From: Amycolatopsis marina
Lineage (GTDB): Bacteria; Actinomycetota; Actinomycetes; Mycobacteriales; Pseudonocardiaceae
Direction of reading: 5' to 3'
Length of the DNA: 64,000 nt
Assembly: GCF_900111885.1 (NCBI RefSeq)
Contig: NZ_FOKG01000014.1
Location: forward strand, 1 to 64,000
In this document: in pieces, positions 44,738-54,321 of the stretch
How positions within the stretch are numbered: position 1 is the stretch's first letter
Layout of the letters: every line of letters starts with the position of its first letter
The notes under the pieces: model-generated
What the model was told of the DNA's origin: nothing
Database searches by the model: none
The model's input: the letters and a program-made list of their open reading frames with translations, nothing else
Position numbers and translations under genes: made by a program

Positions 44738-47700
44738 ACTGTCCCGGGTCCGGCTGCATTCGGTCGGGCCCAAGGGTGCCCGTTACCAGGACGTCGTTCT
44801 CGACCTGCGCCATGTCGGACCGCCGGTTCCTGCCCCGGCGCAGCGGGCATTGTTCGATACCGGAGCCGCTGGTGTGTTGCGACGGCCCTCGCCGGCGTCG
44901 GTGCTGTTCGCGGAGAACGGCAACGGCAAGTCCGTCCTGATCAAGCTGATCTTCTCGGTGATGCTTCCCGGACGCCGGCAGATCGTCGGTACCACGAGCA
45001 CGAGAACGCTGGATGACTTCGTGCTCGCCGATGACGTCGCGCACGTGATCCTGGAATGGCAGCACACCCGAACCGGGCAACGGGTGATCACGGGCAAGAC
45101 GTCGGCCTGGCGCGGTCATGTCGTGTCCAGCGACCCGAACAAGCTGCTCGAAGGATGGTGGTCTCTCCGGCCGACCAACCAGCTGGATCTGGACACGTTG
45201 CCGCTGACGCAGCAGGGCCGGCAAGTCGAGCTGAGCGGGTTCAAGGACCGGCTGACCGAAGCCCATCGGCAGGAGCCCCATCTGCAGTTCGAATGGCTGA
45301 CGTCACCGGGGGCTTGGACCGAGCACCTGGGAACACTGGATCTCGATTCGAAGCTCTTCGGATACCAGCGGAGGATGAACGCCGGCGAGGGCGAGGCAGC
45401 CGATGCCTTTTCCTTCAAGAGCGATGAGGCGTTCGTCGACTGGCTGCTTCGTGCCGTGACCGACGAAGAGGAGCCGCGACTGCTGGCCGAACTCATCGAC
45501 GGCTACGCCGGCCAGCTCGCTGATCGCGCCTCGATGGTCGCCGAGCGGGACTTCGTCGACGGCGCCCTTGAGCTGCTCGGCCCGCTCGCGACTGCGGCAA
45601 AAGAAGCAGAAGCAGCTGCCGAGGTCTCCGCCGACGTCGCACGGGAAGCGGCGCAGTTCATCCGGGCCATCAAGGCTCGATGGGCCGAGGAGACCGGCCG
45701 ACTCGAGCTGCTGGGCGTGCGCCGGGACACTGCTGCCGAGCAGGCCGAGACCACCGAGCGGGAAAACCGCCGGATGAATCGCATTGTGCTCGAGCTCCGC
45801 CGGGACCGAGCCCGCATCGAGTGGCAGCTCGCCGAAGCCTCGCTCAAGGAGCTGACAGATCGACTGACCGCACAGCAAGCGGACCTGGCTGCCTGGAAGG
45901 CGACAGACATCCTCCTCGCGTTCCAACGCGCGCAGGGAGCAGCGCAGGCCGTCCGGGACCTGGTGGCAGCCAAGGAGGCGGAGGCCGCAGGACCACTGCG
46001 GGCACGGGATGCTGCCGCGCGCCGACTCGTCCAAGGCTTGCTCGCCCTGATCGACCGGGCCGAGGCGGAGGTCCAGCGCCTGACAGCTCAGGCGAAGATC
46101 CTCGACCAGGAGATAGCCGAGCTGGCGGAGGAAGAAAACGCCCAACGGGAGGCCATCGGGCAAGAAAAAGGCCGTGCCCAGGCGGCTCGGGAGAAGATAC
46201 GCACGGCTCGGGAGCAAGTGGCACAAGCGGTGGCCAGCGGTCTCCTGGACGACGGGCGCGCTCCAGTCGACGCGGCCGAGGAAGCCGAGGCGACTGCCAG
46301 CGAGGCAGAGACTGCCGTCTCCGCAGCCGAGATCGAGCTCAGCCAGCTCAGCGATCAGCGCAGGCTGCTCGATCCGACCGCACGCGCTGCAGAACGGAAA
46401 GCAGAAAGCCGCCGATCAGACCTAGCCGACAAGAACCGTGCCCTGCAAGAAGCATTGACCGCGACCACCGTACTGGCCGGGGAGGAACGGCTGGCAGCGG
46501 TGCTCGGGACTGCTTCGATCACGCTGGAGAACGACTACCTGCCCTTGCTTATCCGGTTGGACGAGATCATCGCCGAGAACGGCGCTGAACTGGTCACCTG
46601 GCAACTCGCGTACGCCGCCGACCGGAGGGTGCTGGAAGCGCTGCAGACCGGGGAGCTTCTCCCACCCCGTTCGGAAATCACCTCCGCGCTCCAGACCCTC
46701 GACGAAGCCGGCATCCGGGCCTACGCCGGTTGGGAGTATCTCGCCAAAGTGCCGGAAGACCGACGTGATCACCTCATGGCAGCTCACCCTCAGCTGGTCG
46801 ACGGCGTCGTCCTCAATAATCCCCAGCATCTCGATCGCGCAGAAGAGGTCTTGGCGGCTGCGCGTTTGCTGCCTCGATCGATCGTCGTGGTCGGCACCAC
46901 CGAGACCCTCAGCAGCACGGCGCGAGTCGAGGCGTCGGAAACGGAGTACGTGGTCCCGCCGAATCCGGCGATGTATGACGTCGATCTGGCCGCGGCCGAA
47001 CGGCAACGGCTGCTGGAGGCCGCGCGGGAACGACGGACACAGATGGATGCGCTGTCCGCGCAGCTCGAACACGACCAGGCATTGGTCAGGCGTTTGAAGG
47101 AGTGGGAGAGGTCGTGGCCGCCCGGCACCATCGAGCAGTTGACCGCGGAACGCGACGCGGCGCTGGAGGAGCTGGAGAAGGCTGAGAGCCACGCGGAAGG
47201 TTTGCTTGCCCGGCTCGCCAGGATCAACGAGGCCGAAGAAGTCATCACCATCTCCCTGCCCGATCTGCGTGCGGTGGCCCGGACAGCGCGGAATCGCTCG
47301 AACGAGCTTGCCGCACTTGCTCAGGTCATCGCACAGGAGCCGGCATGGTCACACGAGCTGAAGGAAGCGCAGGCAGCGGCAACGGCCGCTCAACTTGGGG
47401 CCGATGACGCCCACAACCGAGCCGAAGCGCGGCGCGAGGACAAATCCGAACTCCACCGCGAGACCGATGACCAGGAACGGACCATCGCCACCACCCGCGA
47501 CGAGGTCGGCCGGATTCCCGGTGGCGGATCGGCGGATCGAACGGCGACGCCACCTGTGGAGTCCGCCGAAACGTTGCGAGCGACTTATCAGGCAGCGAAG
47601 GAAGCGTACGAGCAGGTCGAGGTCGGCGCTGATCTGCGGGCTGAGCTGGAGGTGAAGCTCAACGCCGAAGCGCAGGCGCGGGCCGTGCTGGAGAAAGTGC

Positions 47701-49172
47701 CGGAGGCCGTCCGGGCGCGAGCGACCGAACTACTGAGCGGCCCAGACGGAGCGGACGCGGCGTCCAGATCGGCCGCCACGTCCCGGACCGAACGAGCGGT
47801 CGACAGCCTGACGAGCCAGGCCGGCGCCGCCCAAGGGCAGGCCGGCCGGCGCCAGGAGGCCTATGAAGCCCTTCAACCGCAGGAAGTCTCGATGGAGCCC
47901 TACGGCCATCCTCGCGACCTCGCGCACGCGAACGAGTTGCTGGCTGTTGCCTCCAGCGACTACCAGCGAGCCCGCCAAGCCGACGAAGAGGCGCAGCGCC
48001 ACCTTGAGGATCTCGACAAGCAGATCGTGACGACGACGAAGACAGCCGCTGACTTCGAGTCGCTCTACGACTCGATCAGCGCACTGGCGGTCGCCGGTGG
48101 CGACGACGAGGTGTCGCCGTTCACCGGCGACGTCGCCGCCGCCCGCGACCGGCGGACCAGGATCCGGACTTCGGTGTCCGCAGCCGAGAACCTGCTGGAC
48201 AACGCCCAGGGAGAGGTTCGCCGCCTCTCCTCGGCGCTCGGCCAGTACGCCGTGGGCCAAGCCTTCGAGAAGGTCGACAGCCCGGTCAGGCAGCAGATGA
48301 TCGCGGTCGATCGAGAGCGGCTTGCCGAGTACGCCGCGGATTGGGAGCACGCGCTCAAGCCGCGGCTGCGCAGTCTCACCGACGATCTGGCCCACATCGA
48401 GCGCCACCGCACCGAGATCGTGGTCCGGCTGCGCGGCATGGTGGAGATCGCGCTCAAGACCCTGCGCACCGCGGAAAAGGTCAGCGCCCTGCCGGACACG
48501 CTCGGTGACTGGTCGGGCCTGCGCTTCCTGCACATCCGGTTCACCGAACTCGACCCCCCGGTGCTCGACGAGCGGCTCGGCGAGGTGGTGGACGAAGCCG
48601 CCACAGGCAGCTCGAAGGCGGCGAGCGGCAAACGCGACGGCCTGACGTTCCTCCTCAAAGGTGTCCGAGCTGCGATACCGAAAGGCGTGCGGGTCGACAT
48701 CCTCAAGCCCGATGCCGCGCTGCGCGCCGAGCGGGTCCGGGTCTCGTCGGTCGGGGAGATCTTCTCGGGTGGTCAGCTGCTGACCGCGGCGATCATCCTC
48801 TACTGCACGATGGCCGCGTTACGCTCGAACGAGCGAGGCCAGCTCCGACGCCCACACGCCGGTGTCCTCTTCCTGGACAATCCGATCGGCCGCGCCTCGG
48901 CGGGTTACCTGCTGGACCTCCAGCTCGGCGTGGCCGACGCCCTCGGTGTCCAGCTGATCTACACCACCGGGCTCTTCGACATCAACGCACTGTCGCTGTT
49001 TCCGCTGATCATCCGGCTGCGCAACGACCGCGATCTGCGCAGCGGCATGGCCTACCTGACTGTCGAGGACGAGATCCGGGCCGGGCTGCCGACGGACGGG
49101 GACCCCGAGCACGGGCAGATCACCGCAGCACGGTTCTTCCGCAGGCCAGCGAACATCGAGGAGGCAGGCTGA
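44730..49172 (+). CDS. jetC: Wadjet SMC-like ATPase JetC
   Basis: 1480 aa. The Walker A motif lies at residues 60-69 (FAENGNGKSV). Long Ala/Glu/Arg coiled coils follow (about 250-600 and 770-1290), separated by a globular hinge-like part (about 600-770). The C-terminal head has the ABC signature EIFSGGQLLTAA (about 1343) and Walker B GVLFLDNPIG (about 1381). In this family the residue after the Walker B Asp is Asn-Pro, as seen. It powers DNA loop extrusion and, with JetD, detects and cuts small circular DNA. All motifs appear intact. Confidence 0.95.
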   Translation: MYELSRVRLHSVGPKGARYQDVVLDLRHVGPPVPAPAQRALFDTGAAGVLRRPSPASVLFAENGNGKSVLIKLIFSVMLPGRRQIVGTTSTRTLDDFVLADDVAHVILEWQHTRTGQRVITGKTSAWRGHVVSSDPNKLLEGWWSLRPTNQLDLDTLPLTQQGRQVELSGFKDRLTEAHRQEPHLQFEWLTSPGAWTEHLGTLDLDSKLFGYQRRMNAGEGEAADAFSFKSDEAFVDWLLRAVTDEEEPRLLAELIDGYAGQLADRASMVAERDFVDGALELLGPLATAAKEAEAAAEVSADVAREAAQFIRAIKARWAEETGRLELLGVRRDTAAEQAETTERENRRMNRIVLELRRDRARIEWQLAEASLKELTDRLTAQQADLAAWKATDILLAFQRAQGAAQAVRDLVAAKEAEAAGPLRARDAAARRLVQGLLALIDRAEAEVQRLTAQAKILDQEIAELAEEENAQREAIGQEKGRAQAAREKIRTAREQVAQAVASGLLDDGRAPVDAAEEAEATASEAETAVSAAEIELSQLSDQRRLLDPTARAAERKAESRRSDLADKNRALQEALTATTVLAGEERLAAVLGTASITLENDYLPLLIRLDEIIAENGAELVTWQLAYAADRRVLEALQTGELLPPRSEITSALQTLDEAGIRAYAGWEYLAKVPEDRRDHLMAAHPQLVDGVVLNNPQHLDRAEEVLAAARLLPRSIVVVGTTETLSSTARVEASETEYVVPPNPAMYDVDLAAAERQRLLEAARERRTQMDALSAQLEHDQALVRRLKEWERSWPPGTIEQLTAERDAALEELEKAESHAEGLLARLARINEAEEVITISLPDLRAVARTARNRSNELAALAQVIAQEPAWSHELKEAQAAATAAQLGADDAHNRAEARREDKSELHRETDDQERTIATTRDEVGRIPGGGSADRTATPPVESAETLRATYQAAKEAYEQVEVGADLRAELEVKLNAEAQARAVLEKVPEAVRARATELLSGPDGADAASRSAATSRTERAVDSLTSQAGAAQGQAGRRQEAYEALQPQEVSMEPYGHPRDLAHANELLAVASSDYQRARQADEEAQRHLEDLDKQIVTTTKTAADFESLYDSISALAVAGGDDEVSPFTGDVAAARDRRTRIRTSVSAAENLLDNAQGEVRRLSSALGQYAVGQAFEKVDSPVRQQMIAVDRERLAEYAADWEHALKPRLRSLTDDLAHIERHRTEIVVRLRGMVEIALKTLRTAEKVSALPDTLGDWSGLRFLHIRFTELDPPVLDERLGEVVDEAATGSSKAASGKRDGLTFLLKGVRAAIPKGVRVDILKPDAALRAERVRVSSVGEIFSGGQLLTAAIILYCTMAALRSNERGQLRRPHAGVLFLDNPIGRASAGYLLDLQLGVADALGVQLIYTTGLFDINALSLFPLIIRLRNDRDLRSGMAYLTVEDEIRAGLPTDGDPEHGQITAARFFRRPANIEEAG

Positions 49173-50234
49173 GTGGCAGCAGACGTCGACGCAACCGGTC
49201 CTACCATCAGCCTGCGAGCCCGCCGAGTGGCGGACCTACTCGCCGAGTGGCCACGACAACGAGTTCAGCTCGAGGAGTTGTGGCAACTGCTCGACGCAGC
49301 GGACCCAGCCGGCCGCTCGACCCCCGGCCGGCGGTCGGTGCTCGCCGACGTGATCGCCGAACTTGATCACGCCGGGTTGGTGAGACCCGCCGGAGTGCGG
49401 TCCTGGGATCGTAGTCAGAAACCCCATTTGCCGCGCTTCGTCAGCCTGCCGGCATCCGAGCCGCCGAAACCGGCCGCCCGCATGGTGTGGCACCACCGGC
49501 TTGCCTGGGTTGAGGAAGCCCGGCCCAGCCCGGCCCAGCGGACGCATTTGGAGTCCCTCAACACGTGGTTCCACGAACACGACCACGAAGACCTGCCCGT
49601 CATTCCGCATCGAGAGCGGTCAGTCAAGATATTCGGCAATGAGAAGGTCCTGGACAAACTGATGGGTACGGCCTTGTTCGGTGACGGCCGGCTCAGCTTA
49701 GACATCCTGCGGGCCCGGCGGGTTGCCCCAAACTTCATCGTCGAGTCCCTCGGTCATGGACCGTTACTCCTGATAGTCGAGAACAGCGACACGTTCGACT
49801 CCCTCGTGTCCGCGCTCCGGCGGGAGCCTGGGAACGTCGGCTTGGTCGGCTGGGGAGCAGGCGGTGCCTTCGAGCAGTCAGTGCTGTCGATCGGCCGGCT
49901 AACCCCTGCCGTCCGCGACGTGCGGTACTTCGGCGACCTCGATGCCAAGGGATTGCAAATCCCGGCCAATGCTGCGGCCGTCGCAGCGCGCGGGCACCTC
50001 CCGACCGTCAAGCCCGCAATCGGCCTCTACGAGGCGATGTTCCGCTACGCACGACCCCAACCAGGCCAATCACGCCTCGCCGCGACCACCGCGCACCCGA
50101 TAGCCGCCTGGCTGCCTCCGTATCTGCAGAACCGGGCAGCCGAGCACCTGATGCGCGGCACGCGTCTCGCCCAGGAAGAGGTCGGAATCACCGAGCTGAT
50201 TGCTGACCGCCGGTGGCGCTCCGACCTCGAATGA
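49173..50234 (+). CDS. jetD: Wadjet nuclease subunit JetD (TopoVI/Toprim-like)
   Basis: 353 aa, GTG start directly after the jetC stop. A winged-helix N-terminus (VADLLAEWPRQRVQLEELWQLLD) is followed by VKIFGNEKVLDKL and the Toprim core. E203 lies in LIVENSDTF and the Asp pair D255/D257 in RYFGDLDAKG. These acidic residues bind the metal for DNA cleavage. It lies last in the operon, as in type I Wadjet. All catalytic residues are present, so the system looks functional. Confidence 0.93.
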   Translation: MAADVDATGPTISLRARRVADLLAEWPRQRVQLEELWQLLDAADPAGRSTPGRRSVLADVIAELDHAGLVRPAGVRSWDRSQKPHLPRFVSLPASEPPKPAARMVWHHRLAWVEEARPSPAQRTHLESLNTWFHEHDHEDLPVIPHRERSVKIFGNEKVLDKLMGTALFGDGRLSLDILRARRVAPNFIVESLGHGPLLLIVENSDTFDSLVSALRREPGNVGLVGWGAGGAFEQSVLSIGRLTPAVRDVRYFGDLDAKGLQIPANAAAVAARGHLPTVKPAIGLYEAMFRYARPQPGQSRLAATTAHPIAAWLPPYLQNRAAEHLMRGTRLAQEEVGITELIADRRWRSDLE

Positions 50235-50319
50235 ACTTGGTCAGCTGCGTCGCCGTTCCCGCGACAGGACTCGTCGTCAATTTCCGTATGGCACGGACTC
50301 ACCGCTCAACGCGGTCGCG
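50235..50319. other. Spacer after jetD
   Basis: 85 bp between convergent frames. I see no clear hairpin terminator in it. Confidence 0.4.
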
Positions 50320-50898
50320 TTAGCCGTGACGTTCACGCACAGACGCGATGGAGCAAGGTCGTTGCGGCTGCTCGCAATCGGGACCGTCCGATGCCCGCCG
50401 CCGTGACTCGCACGTCACGTTCAGTGCCGGCGCGCCACCGAGCCACTTTTTGTCCTTTGTGGCCACAATCATAGTCCTGTGTTGAGTCGCCGTGATGGTG
50501 GCAGCAAACTTCTGTAACGGCCTGCGAGGGGCTCCGATATCTGCCGAAGTGCCGGCACGCTTCACCTCTTCGTTGGACGACTCCGGTGCCGTCTTTTCCG
50601 ATGACGGTCGGTTCATCGGCAGATGGCGCCGTGCGGGCCGCAGTTGTGCCGACGGCACCCCACTAAAGGCCAAGTGTCGACTGCCGAGCAACAGCCCGAG
50701 GATTGACAGATCGACAGCGGGTGCGATCAGGGGCGCGACCCAGGCGGGTACGTCGAGTCGGAGTGCGAGGTTGAGGATGTTGCCGAAGCCGAACATGAAA
50801 GTGAGGCCGACGACGACACCCATGATCACGGTGACGGCCTGCGCGACGCCGGCCCCGTCCGAACCTGATCGAATCGGCATAGCTGCAGCCCGGCTCAT
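50320..50898 (-). pseudogene. DUF2637-like membrane protein, C-terminal part scrambled
   Basis: The first 85 or so residues show three hydrophobic helices: AQAVTVIMGVVVGLTFMFGFG, ILNLALRLDVPAWVAPLIAPAV and DLSILGLLLGSRHLAFSG. This matches the DUF2637 family found on actinobacterial integrative and conjugative elements. After QLRPARRHLP the similarity ends and the frame continues as unrelated polar sequence, so the gene is probably frameshifted or truncated at about 50,640. Its ATG overlaps the stop of the HTH gene (ATGA). Confidence 0.55.
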
Positions 50899-51353
50899 CG
50901 AGTACCACCTGCTTCGACGCGCGGGCGGCCGTGGGTGTCGCGGGTGGGGATGCCGCGTTCGCGCAGCTTGTTGAGCACGGTGGTGTGGTTGACGCCCAGG
51001 TGGTCGCCGACTCGTGCGAGGGACCAGCCGAGGTTGTAGAGGTGGATGGCGTCGTCGACCTGCTCGGGAGAGAGTCCGCGGCGGCGCATCGGCACGCCGT
51101 GCCGGTGGAGGATGTTGCTGACCGTCCGCCGTTCGATGCCGAACCGATCGCCGAGTTCGTAAACTGTCGCGCCGGAGTGGTAGTCGGCGATCAGTTGCTG
51201 GATTTGATCGGTGTCGAGTTGTCGGGCCCGGCGCGGTCGGTCGGCCTTGATCAAGCTCGGCTCGGTGGTATCGGGGCTGGGAAGCTTCTCACGGAGTTCT
51301 TCCAGTGCTCTGACCTGGTCTTTTATGTCCGAGTAAAGTCCCCCAAGCTCCAC
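50895..51353 (-). CDS. Integrative-element HTH protein (copy 2)
   Basis: 152 aa. Two HTH units match copy 1 at 41177-41626 almost residue for residue ([33 protein letters not shown]). Upstream DNA is also conserved between the two (CCGCAGG ... ACTAGAACCCTT, then GTG), which suggests the same leaderless promoter. It is coupled to a DUF2637-like gene. With copy 1 it forms direct repeats 9.7 kb apart around Wadjet. Confidence 0.8.
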   Translation of the reverse strand: MELGGLYSDIKDQVRALEELREKLPSPDTTEPSLIKADRPRRARQLDTDQIQQLIADYHSGATVYELGDRFGIERRTVSNILHRHGVPMRRRGLSPEQVDDAIHLYNLGWSLARVGDHLGVNHTTVLNKLRERGIPTRDTHGRPRVEAGGTR

Positions 51354-51721
51354 ATAAGGGTTCTAGTTGCCGTTGACCTGCGGTTTTGACTCTTTCGCGC
51401 ATCGCCGTCGGATATATCGACGGGCCATCCAGCGGGCCCAGCTCCGCCGCCCCGTGGGATCTCGCGGCGGCGCAGGTTATAGGAGAACGCAAGCGCCACC
51501 GCCCGAGCGTCGGGGCGCTCGGCAGCAGGAGCCATCTGCTCCGCGAGCTGCTCGACCCGCACACCCGCCTCGGGTGGATCGTCCACGTCCTCGCATGCCG
51601 CGTCGGCCAGGCGCGCCAGCGCGGGAATGTGTGCCGCATCGTGCCGGTACGGCGCGCGCGGCGCCTCAGGCCGCGAAGACTCGTTCGTCGGCAACGCGTC
51701 AGCAGGCTCAGCGGTATCCAC
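51323..51721 (-). CDS. Hypothetical protein upstream of the HTH gene
   Basis: 132 aa from a GTG at 51721 with GGAG seven bases upstream. Acidic, helical ([30 protein letters not shown]). Its end overlaps the start of the HTH gene by 31 bp, on the same strand. No family is recognised. Confidence 0.4.
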   Translation of the reverse strand: MDTAEPADALPTNESSRPEAPRAPYRHDAAHIPALARLADAACEDVDDPPEAGVRVEQLAEQMAPAAERPDARAVALAFSYNLRRREIPRGGGAGPAGWPVDISDGDARKSQNRRSTATRTLMWSLGDFTRT

Positions 51722-52155
51722 GGTCGATCTCCTCTGACAGCTAGGCTGACCAGTCAACCACTGCCACCTACTCGTGCAGCAGACACGGCTACACGTCCCT
51801 GATTCAGCCCGGTTCTTTGCTGGCGCTGGACGGTGTGGTGCTGGTCGGTGGTGTCCCGTGCCGGCGAAAAGTGGGACAACCGGGGCAAGTGGTCGGGTGT
51901 AGTGGGTTGGGGGTCGGTGATGTAGGTGTGTGCTCTGCTCGTCGAGTGGGATGTGCGTCCCCGGTCGATCGTTCTTGTAGCTGCTCAAGAAGTGGGTGCT
52001 GACCTGGCTTGCGCGGCACCGTCAGAAGATGTCGGTCTCCGCGCACGCTTGATCCTCTCCCTGGTGGGGCCATTGTCGCTGGTTGAGTGGTTCGAGCTTG
52101 CGTGCGCGGACGCGCCACGTAGGTGTGCTGGCATGTGGAGCCGGTGCGGTCAGCG
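51722..52155. other. Gene-free stretch with an integrase-flank repeat
   Basis: No gene is supported. It contains the repeat copy at 51822-51905 that also occurs downstream of an integrase remnant at 57.8 kb. Confidence 0.45.
51822..51905 (+). repeat. About 85-bp repeat, copy 1 (partner at 57762-57848)
   Basis: The phrase TTGCTGGCGCT, then GGTGGTGTCCCG and GGGACAAC, recurs in the same order and orientation at 57762-57848, at about 80 percent identity by eye. At 57.8 kb it lies right after the end of an integrase remnant, so it is probably the flank or att region of an integrase. Confidence 0.5.
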
Positions 52156-52956
52156 TCAGTGGGCCCAGGAAAGCTGTACCGCTTCGATCTCGAAGTCGTG
52201 CAGCAGTGCTTCGATCAGGGCTGGGGGACCGGCAACTTTGGTGGCCCACAGGTCGTAGTCGGTGCACAGGCACCATGAGTGGTCCTCGGCCCAGAGGTTG
52301 GAAGGGCTGAAGTCGGGCTCGGGAGCGTCGTACAGGATCTCGGCGTCGCCGAGGTGTCCCGCACGTACGTGGAAGTTGTCGAGGTCGGTGGCCCCGAGTG
52401 TGAGCGGGTTGTAGTAGGCCAGGCAGGGGGTGTTCGGGCCTGTAGGACTCTGTTCGGTGAGGATGTTGATCAGCCGGGTCCAGGTTTCGCGGTCCAGGCT
52501 TCCCTCGGTGGGTGGGATGATGCCGAGCGGCCAACTGCCCTTCTTTGTGGCGGAGGGGAAGCATCGGTAGCAGGGCAGGAGCCCGTCGGGAACGATGGGG
52601 TCGCCCGTGCGTTGGGCGAGTTCCGCCCAGCGTAGCCGTTGCCACCCTGGACCGGGGTGTTCGGCGCGCCCCAGTCCGCCTCCTGTGGTCACGCTCACGG
52701 CGTCGAGGTCGATGTCGCCGACGATGAAGGGCTGGGCGCTTCCATCTGCCAGCCGGGTTTGGTGGTGATCGTGGTAGGACGTCTCGCTTGGGCCGCGCTC
52801 GTGCTCGTACATGGCGTTGAGGACCCAGGCCGCGTCCGGCATCGCTGGTGGCATGAATCCGGTCAGGCCGTCGCCGCACATCTCCCGCAACCAGTCGGTG
52901 GTCTCGGTCAGTGCGGGCGGCCATAACGCTGACAGCGGGTTCGAATCCTCGGGCAT
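52156..52956 (-). CDS. Hypothetical protein, 266 aa
   Basis: Start ATG at 52956 (MPEDSNPLSALWPPAL), which ends an upstream shadow extension. It is soluble and rich in Trp, Pro, Asp and Cys (LLPCYRCFPSATKKGSWPLGI, SWCLCTDYDLWATKV). No family is recognised. It is the last gene before the tRNA-fragment scar. Confidence 0.55.
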   Translation of the reverse strand: MPEDSNPLSALWPPALTETTDWLREMCGDGLTGFMPPAMPDAAWVLNAMYEHERGPSETSYHDHHQTRLADGSAQPFIVGDIDLDAVSVTTGGGLGRAEHPGPGWQRLRWAELAQRTGDPIVPDGLLPCYRCFPSATKKGSWPLGIIPPTEGSLDRETWTRLINILTEQSPTGPNTPCLAYYNPLTLGATDLDNFHVRAGHLGDAEILYDAPEPDFSPSNLWAEDHSWCLCTDYDLWATKVAGPPALIEALLHDFEIEAVQLSWAH

Positions 52957-53360
52957 GCGTTCATGATTCCAGTCGTGGCGCCCTAGAAGGGGGCGAGCTG
53001 GTCTTCGCGGATGGCAGCTCCTGCTGCCAGCGTCCTCCGTGAACCTAGAGCCGTCGGGCTGGTTGCGGTGATCCCATCGTGAGGCGTTGAGTTGGTGAGG
53101 ACGAGGCGGTGATCGGATATGGACAGGAGCATGCTCTAACCTCGCCCGCACCGGAATCATGCACGAACGCCATCCGGCCCACATTGTCGTGTTTTCCGAC
53201 AATCGACGCCGGGGCTTCACACGGTTATGTCTGGAGCAATCGTGGAGCACAGGGGCGTGTTGAACCGGGGGAAACAGCGCTCAAGTGCAGTAAAGGGCAG
53301 CGTTTGATTACTGGATTCTCGTCTTGCTATCGTTGACCTGCGAACTAAGAGTGGCCCGGT
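52957..53360. other. Gene-free stretch before the tRNA fragment
   Basis: No gene is supported in about 400 bp. The 5' half expected of the tRNA gene (a GGAGCTA acceptor strand and D-arm) is not present here. Confidence 0.5.
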
Positions 53361-53407
53361 CCTCACTGACAGTGAGGGGGTCAGGGGTTCGAGCCCCCTT
53401 AGCTCCA
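53361..53407 (+). tRNA. 3' fragment of a tRNA gene, anticodon GAC (Val); likely att scar
   Basis: The anticodon arm CCTCA-CTGACAG-TGAGG has anticodon GAC. It is followed by variable bases GGGTC, the T-arm AGGGG-TTCGAGC-CCCCT and the 3' acceptor strand TAGCTCC plus discriminator A. The D-arm and 5' acceptor strand are missing, so it is not a functional tRNA. A 3' tRNA piece like this is what site-specific integration leaves at one end of an element. A strong terminator follows. Confidence 0.65.
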
Positions 53408-53421
53408 CAGCTTTCATGATT

Positions 53422-53460
53422 GCCCGGCCTGCGTGTTGATGCAGGACGGGCGCTATTTTT
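53422..53460 (+). terminator. Rho-independent terminator
   Basis: GCCCG-CCTGC pairs with GCAGG-CGGGC around an 8-nt loop, with one G/A mismatch, and is followed by TATTTTT. It lies 15 bp after the tRNA fragment and is probably the original tRNA terminator. Confidence 0.7.
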
Positions 53461-54321
53461 AGGTGCACCGAAAGTTCGTCCATTGTGTATTCCGCTTCAG
53501 TTACTGTTCAGTAGGTGGAGCAAAACTGGAGCAGTGTGGGATTCCGGGCGAAATGGGGTCACCAGAACTGCTCCAGCACGGTCGGTCGGACGGATGGTCC
53601 TGTCGAGGCATTTCGGGCGTGCCCCCGTACGCGGTTGGTGGCGGCGATGAGCCAGGTTTTGTGGCTGTGGCGGGTCGTGGAAGGTCAGGCCGGGTTTAAT
53701 GGGGTGGAGCCGGTGGACGGGGTTGCGAGTCCCTCCTCGCCTGAACCAATCTTGTGCCAGTAAGCGATTGGTAGCTTGATGTGATCAGGCAAGCTCAAGT
53801 GCATATCTGCAATACCGCAGCGACGAGCATCGCGGCAAGATTCCGCCCCCATCGTCATGCGCGTAACACGGCTGCTGGCCGAGGCGAACGTGACGTCCCT
53901 ACTGGGCCACGGCGACGACACCTGGCGAGAACGAGGACGGTCGGCGTTCAAGGACTTCATGTCCCGCGGATTTCTTAGCTATGCCTGCCGAACCATCGAG
54001 GATCTAGTCGAAGCGGGACCGCAATCTGGCCATAACAGGTGCCAAACTACTTTTTGTAACACTACAAACTGCCTATTGTGTGGTGCCTCTCTCCAGTCAT
54101 ACGCTCGACGTCGTCCAGACACCCCCTGGACGTGTGGAGGCAACGAGGTTCGCCCAACCCACCGGGACAACCTCCGCCCACCGCTCATCTGGGCAGCAGC
54201 TCTTTCAGTAGGCCAGCCATGCAGACAGCCGGCTCAGGTGTGATCTGCGGGCCGGGTCGGCTTCCTGGCTGCACCGCATGCACAACCGCGAGTGGTGGCG
54301 ACATCCCTGAGAGGATCACCG
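53461..54321. other. Gene-free junction stretch
   Basis: About 860 bp without a supportable gene. Short frames exist on both strands but show no motifs. It marks the change from accessory DNA to the catabolic genes on the right. Confidence 0.45.

Noticed and set aside
53217-53483. Minus-strand frame containing ELRGLEPLTPSLS
   Set aside because: This is the antisense translation of the tRNA T-arm and anticodon region, a well-known false ORF. The tRNA fragment explains it.
53857-54243. 128-codon plus-strand ORF before the peptidase gene
   Set aside because: Composition is atypical and no motif is visible; it crosses a low-coding junction.
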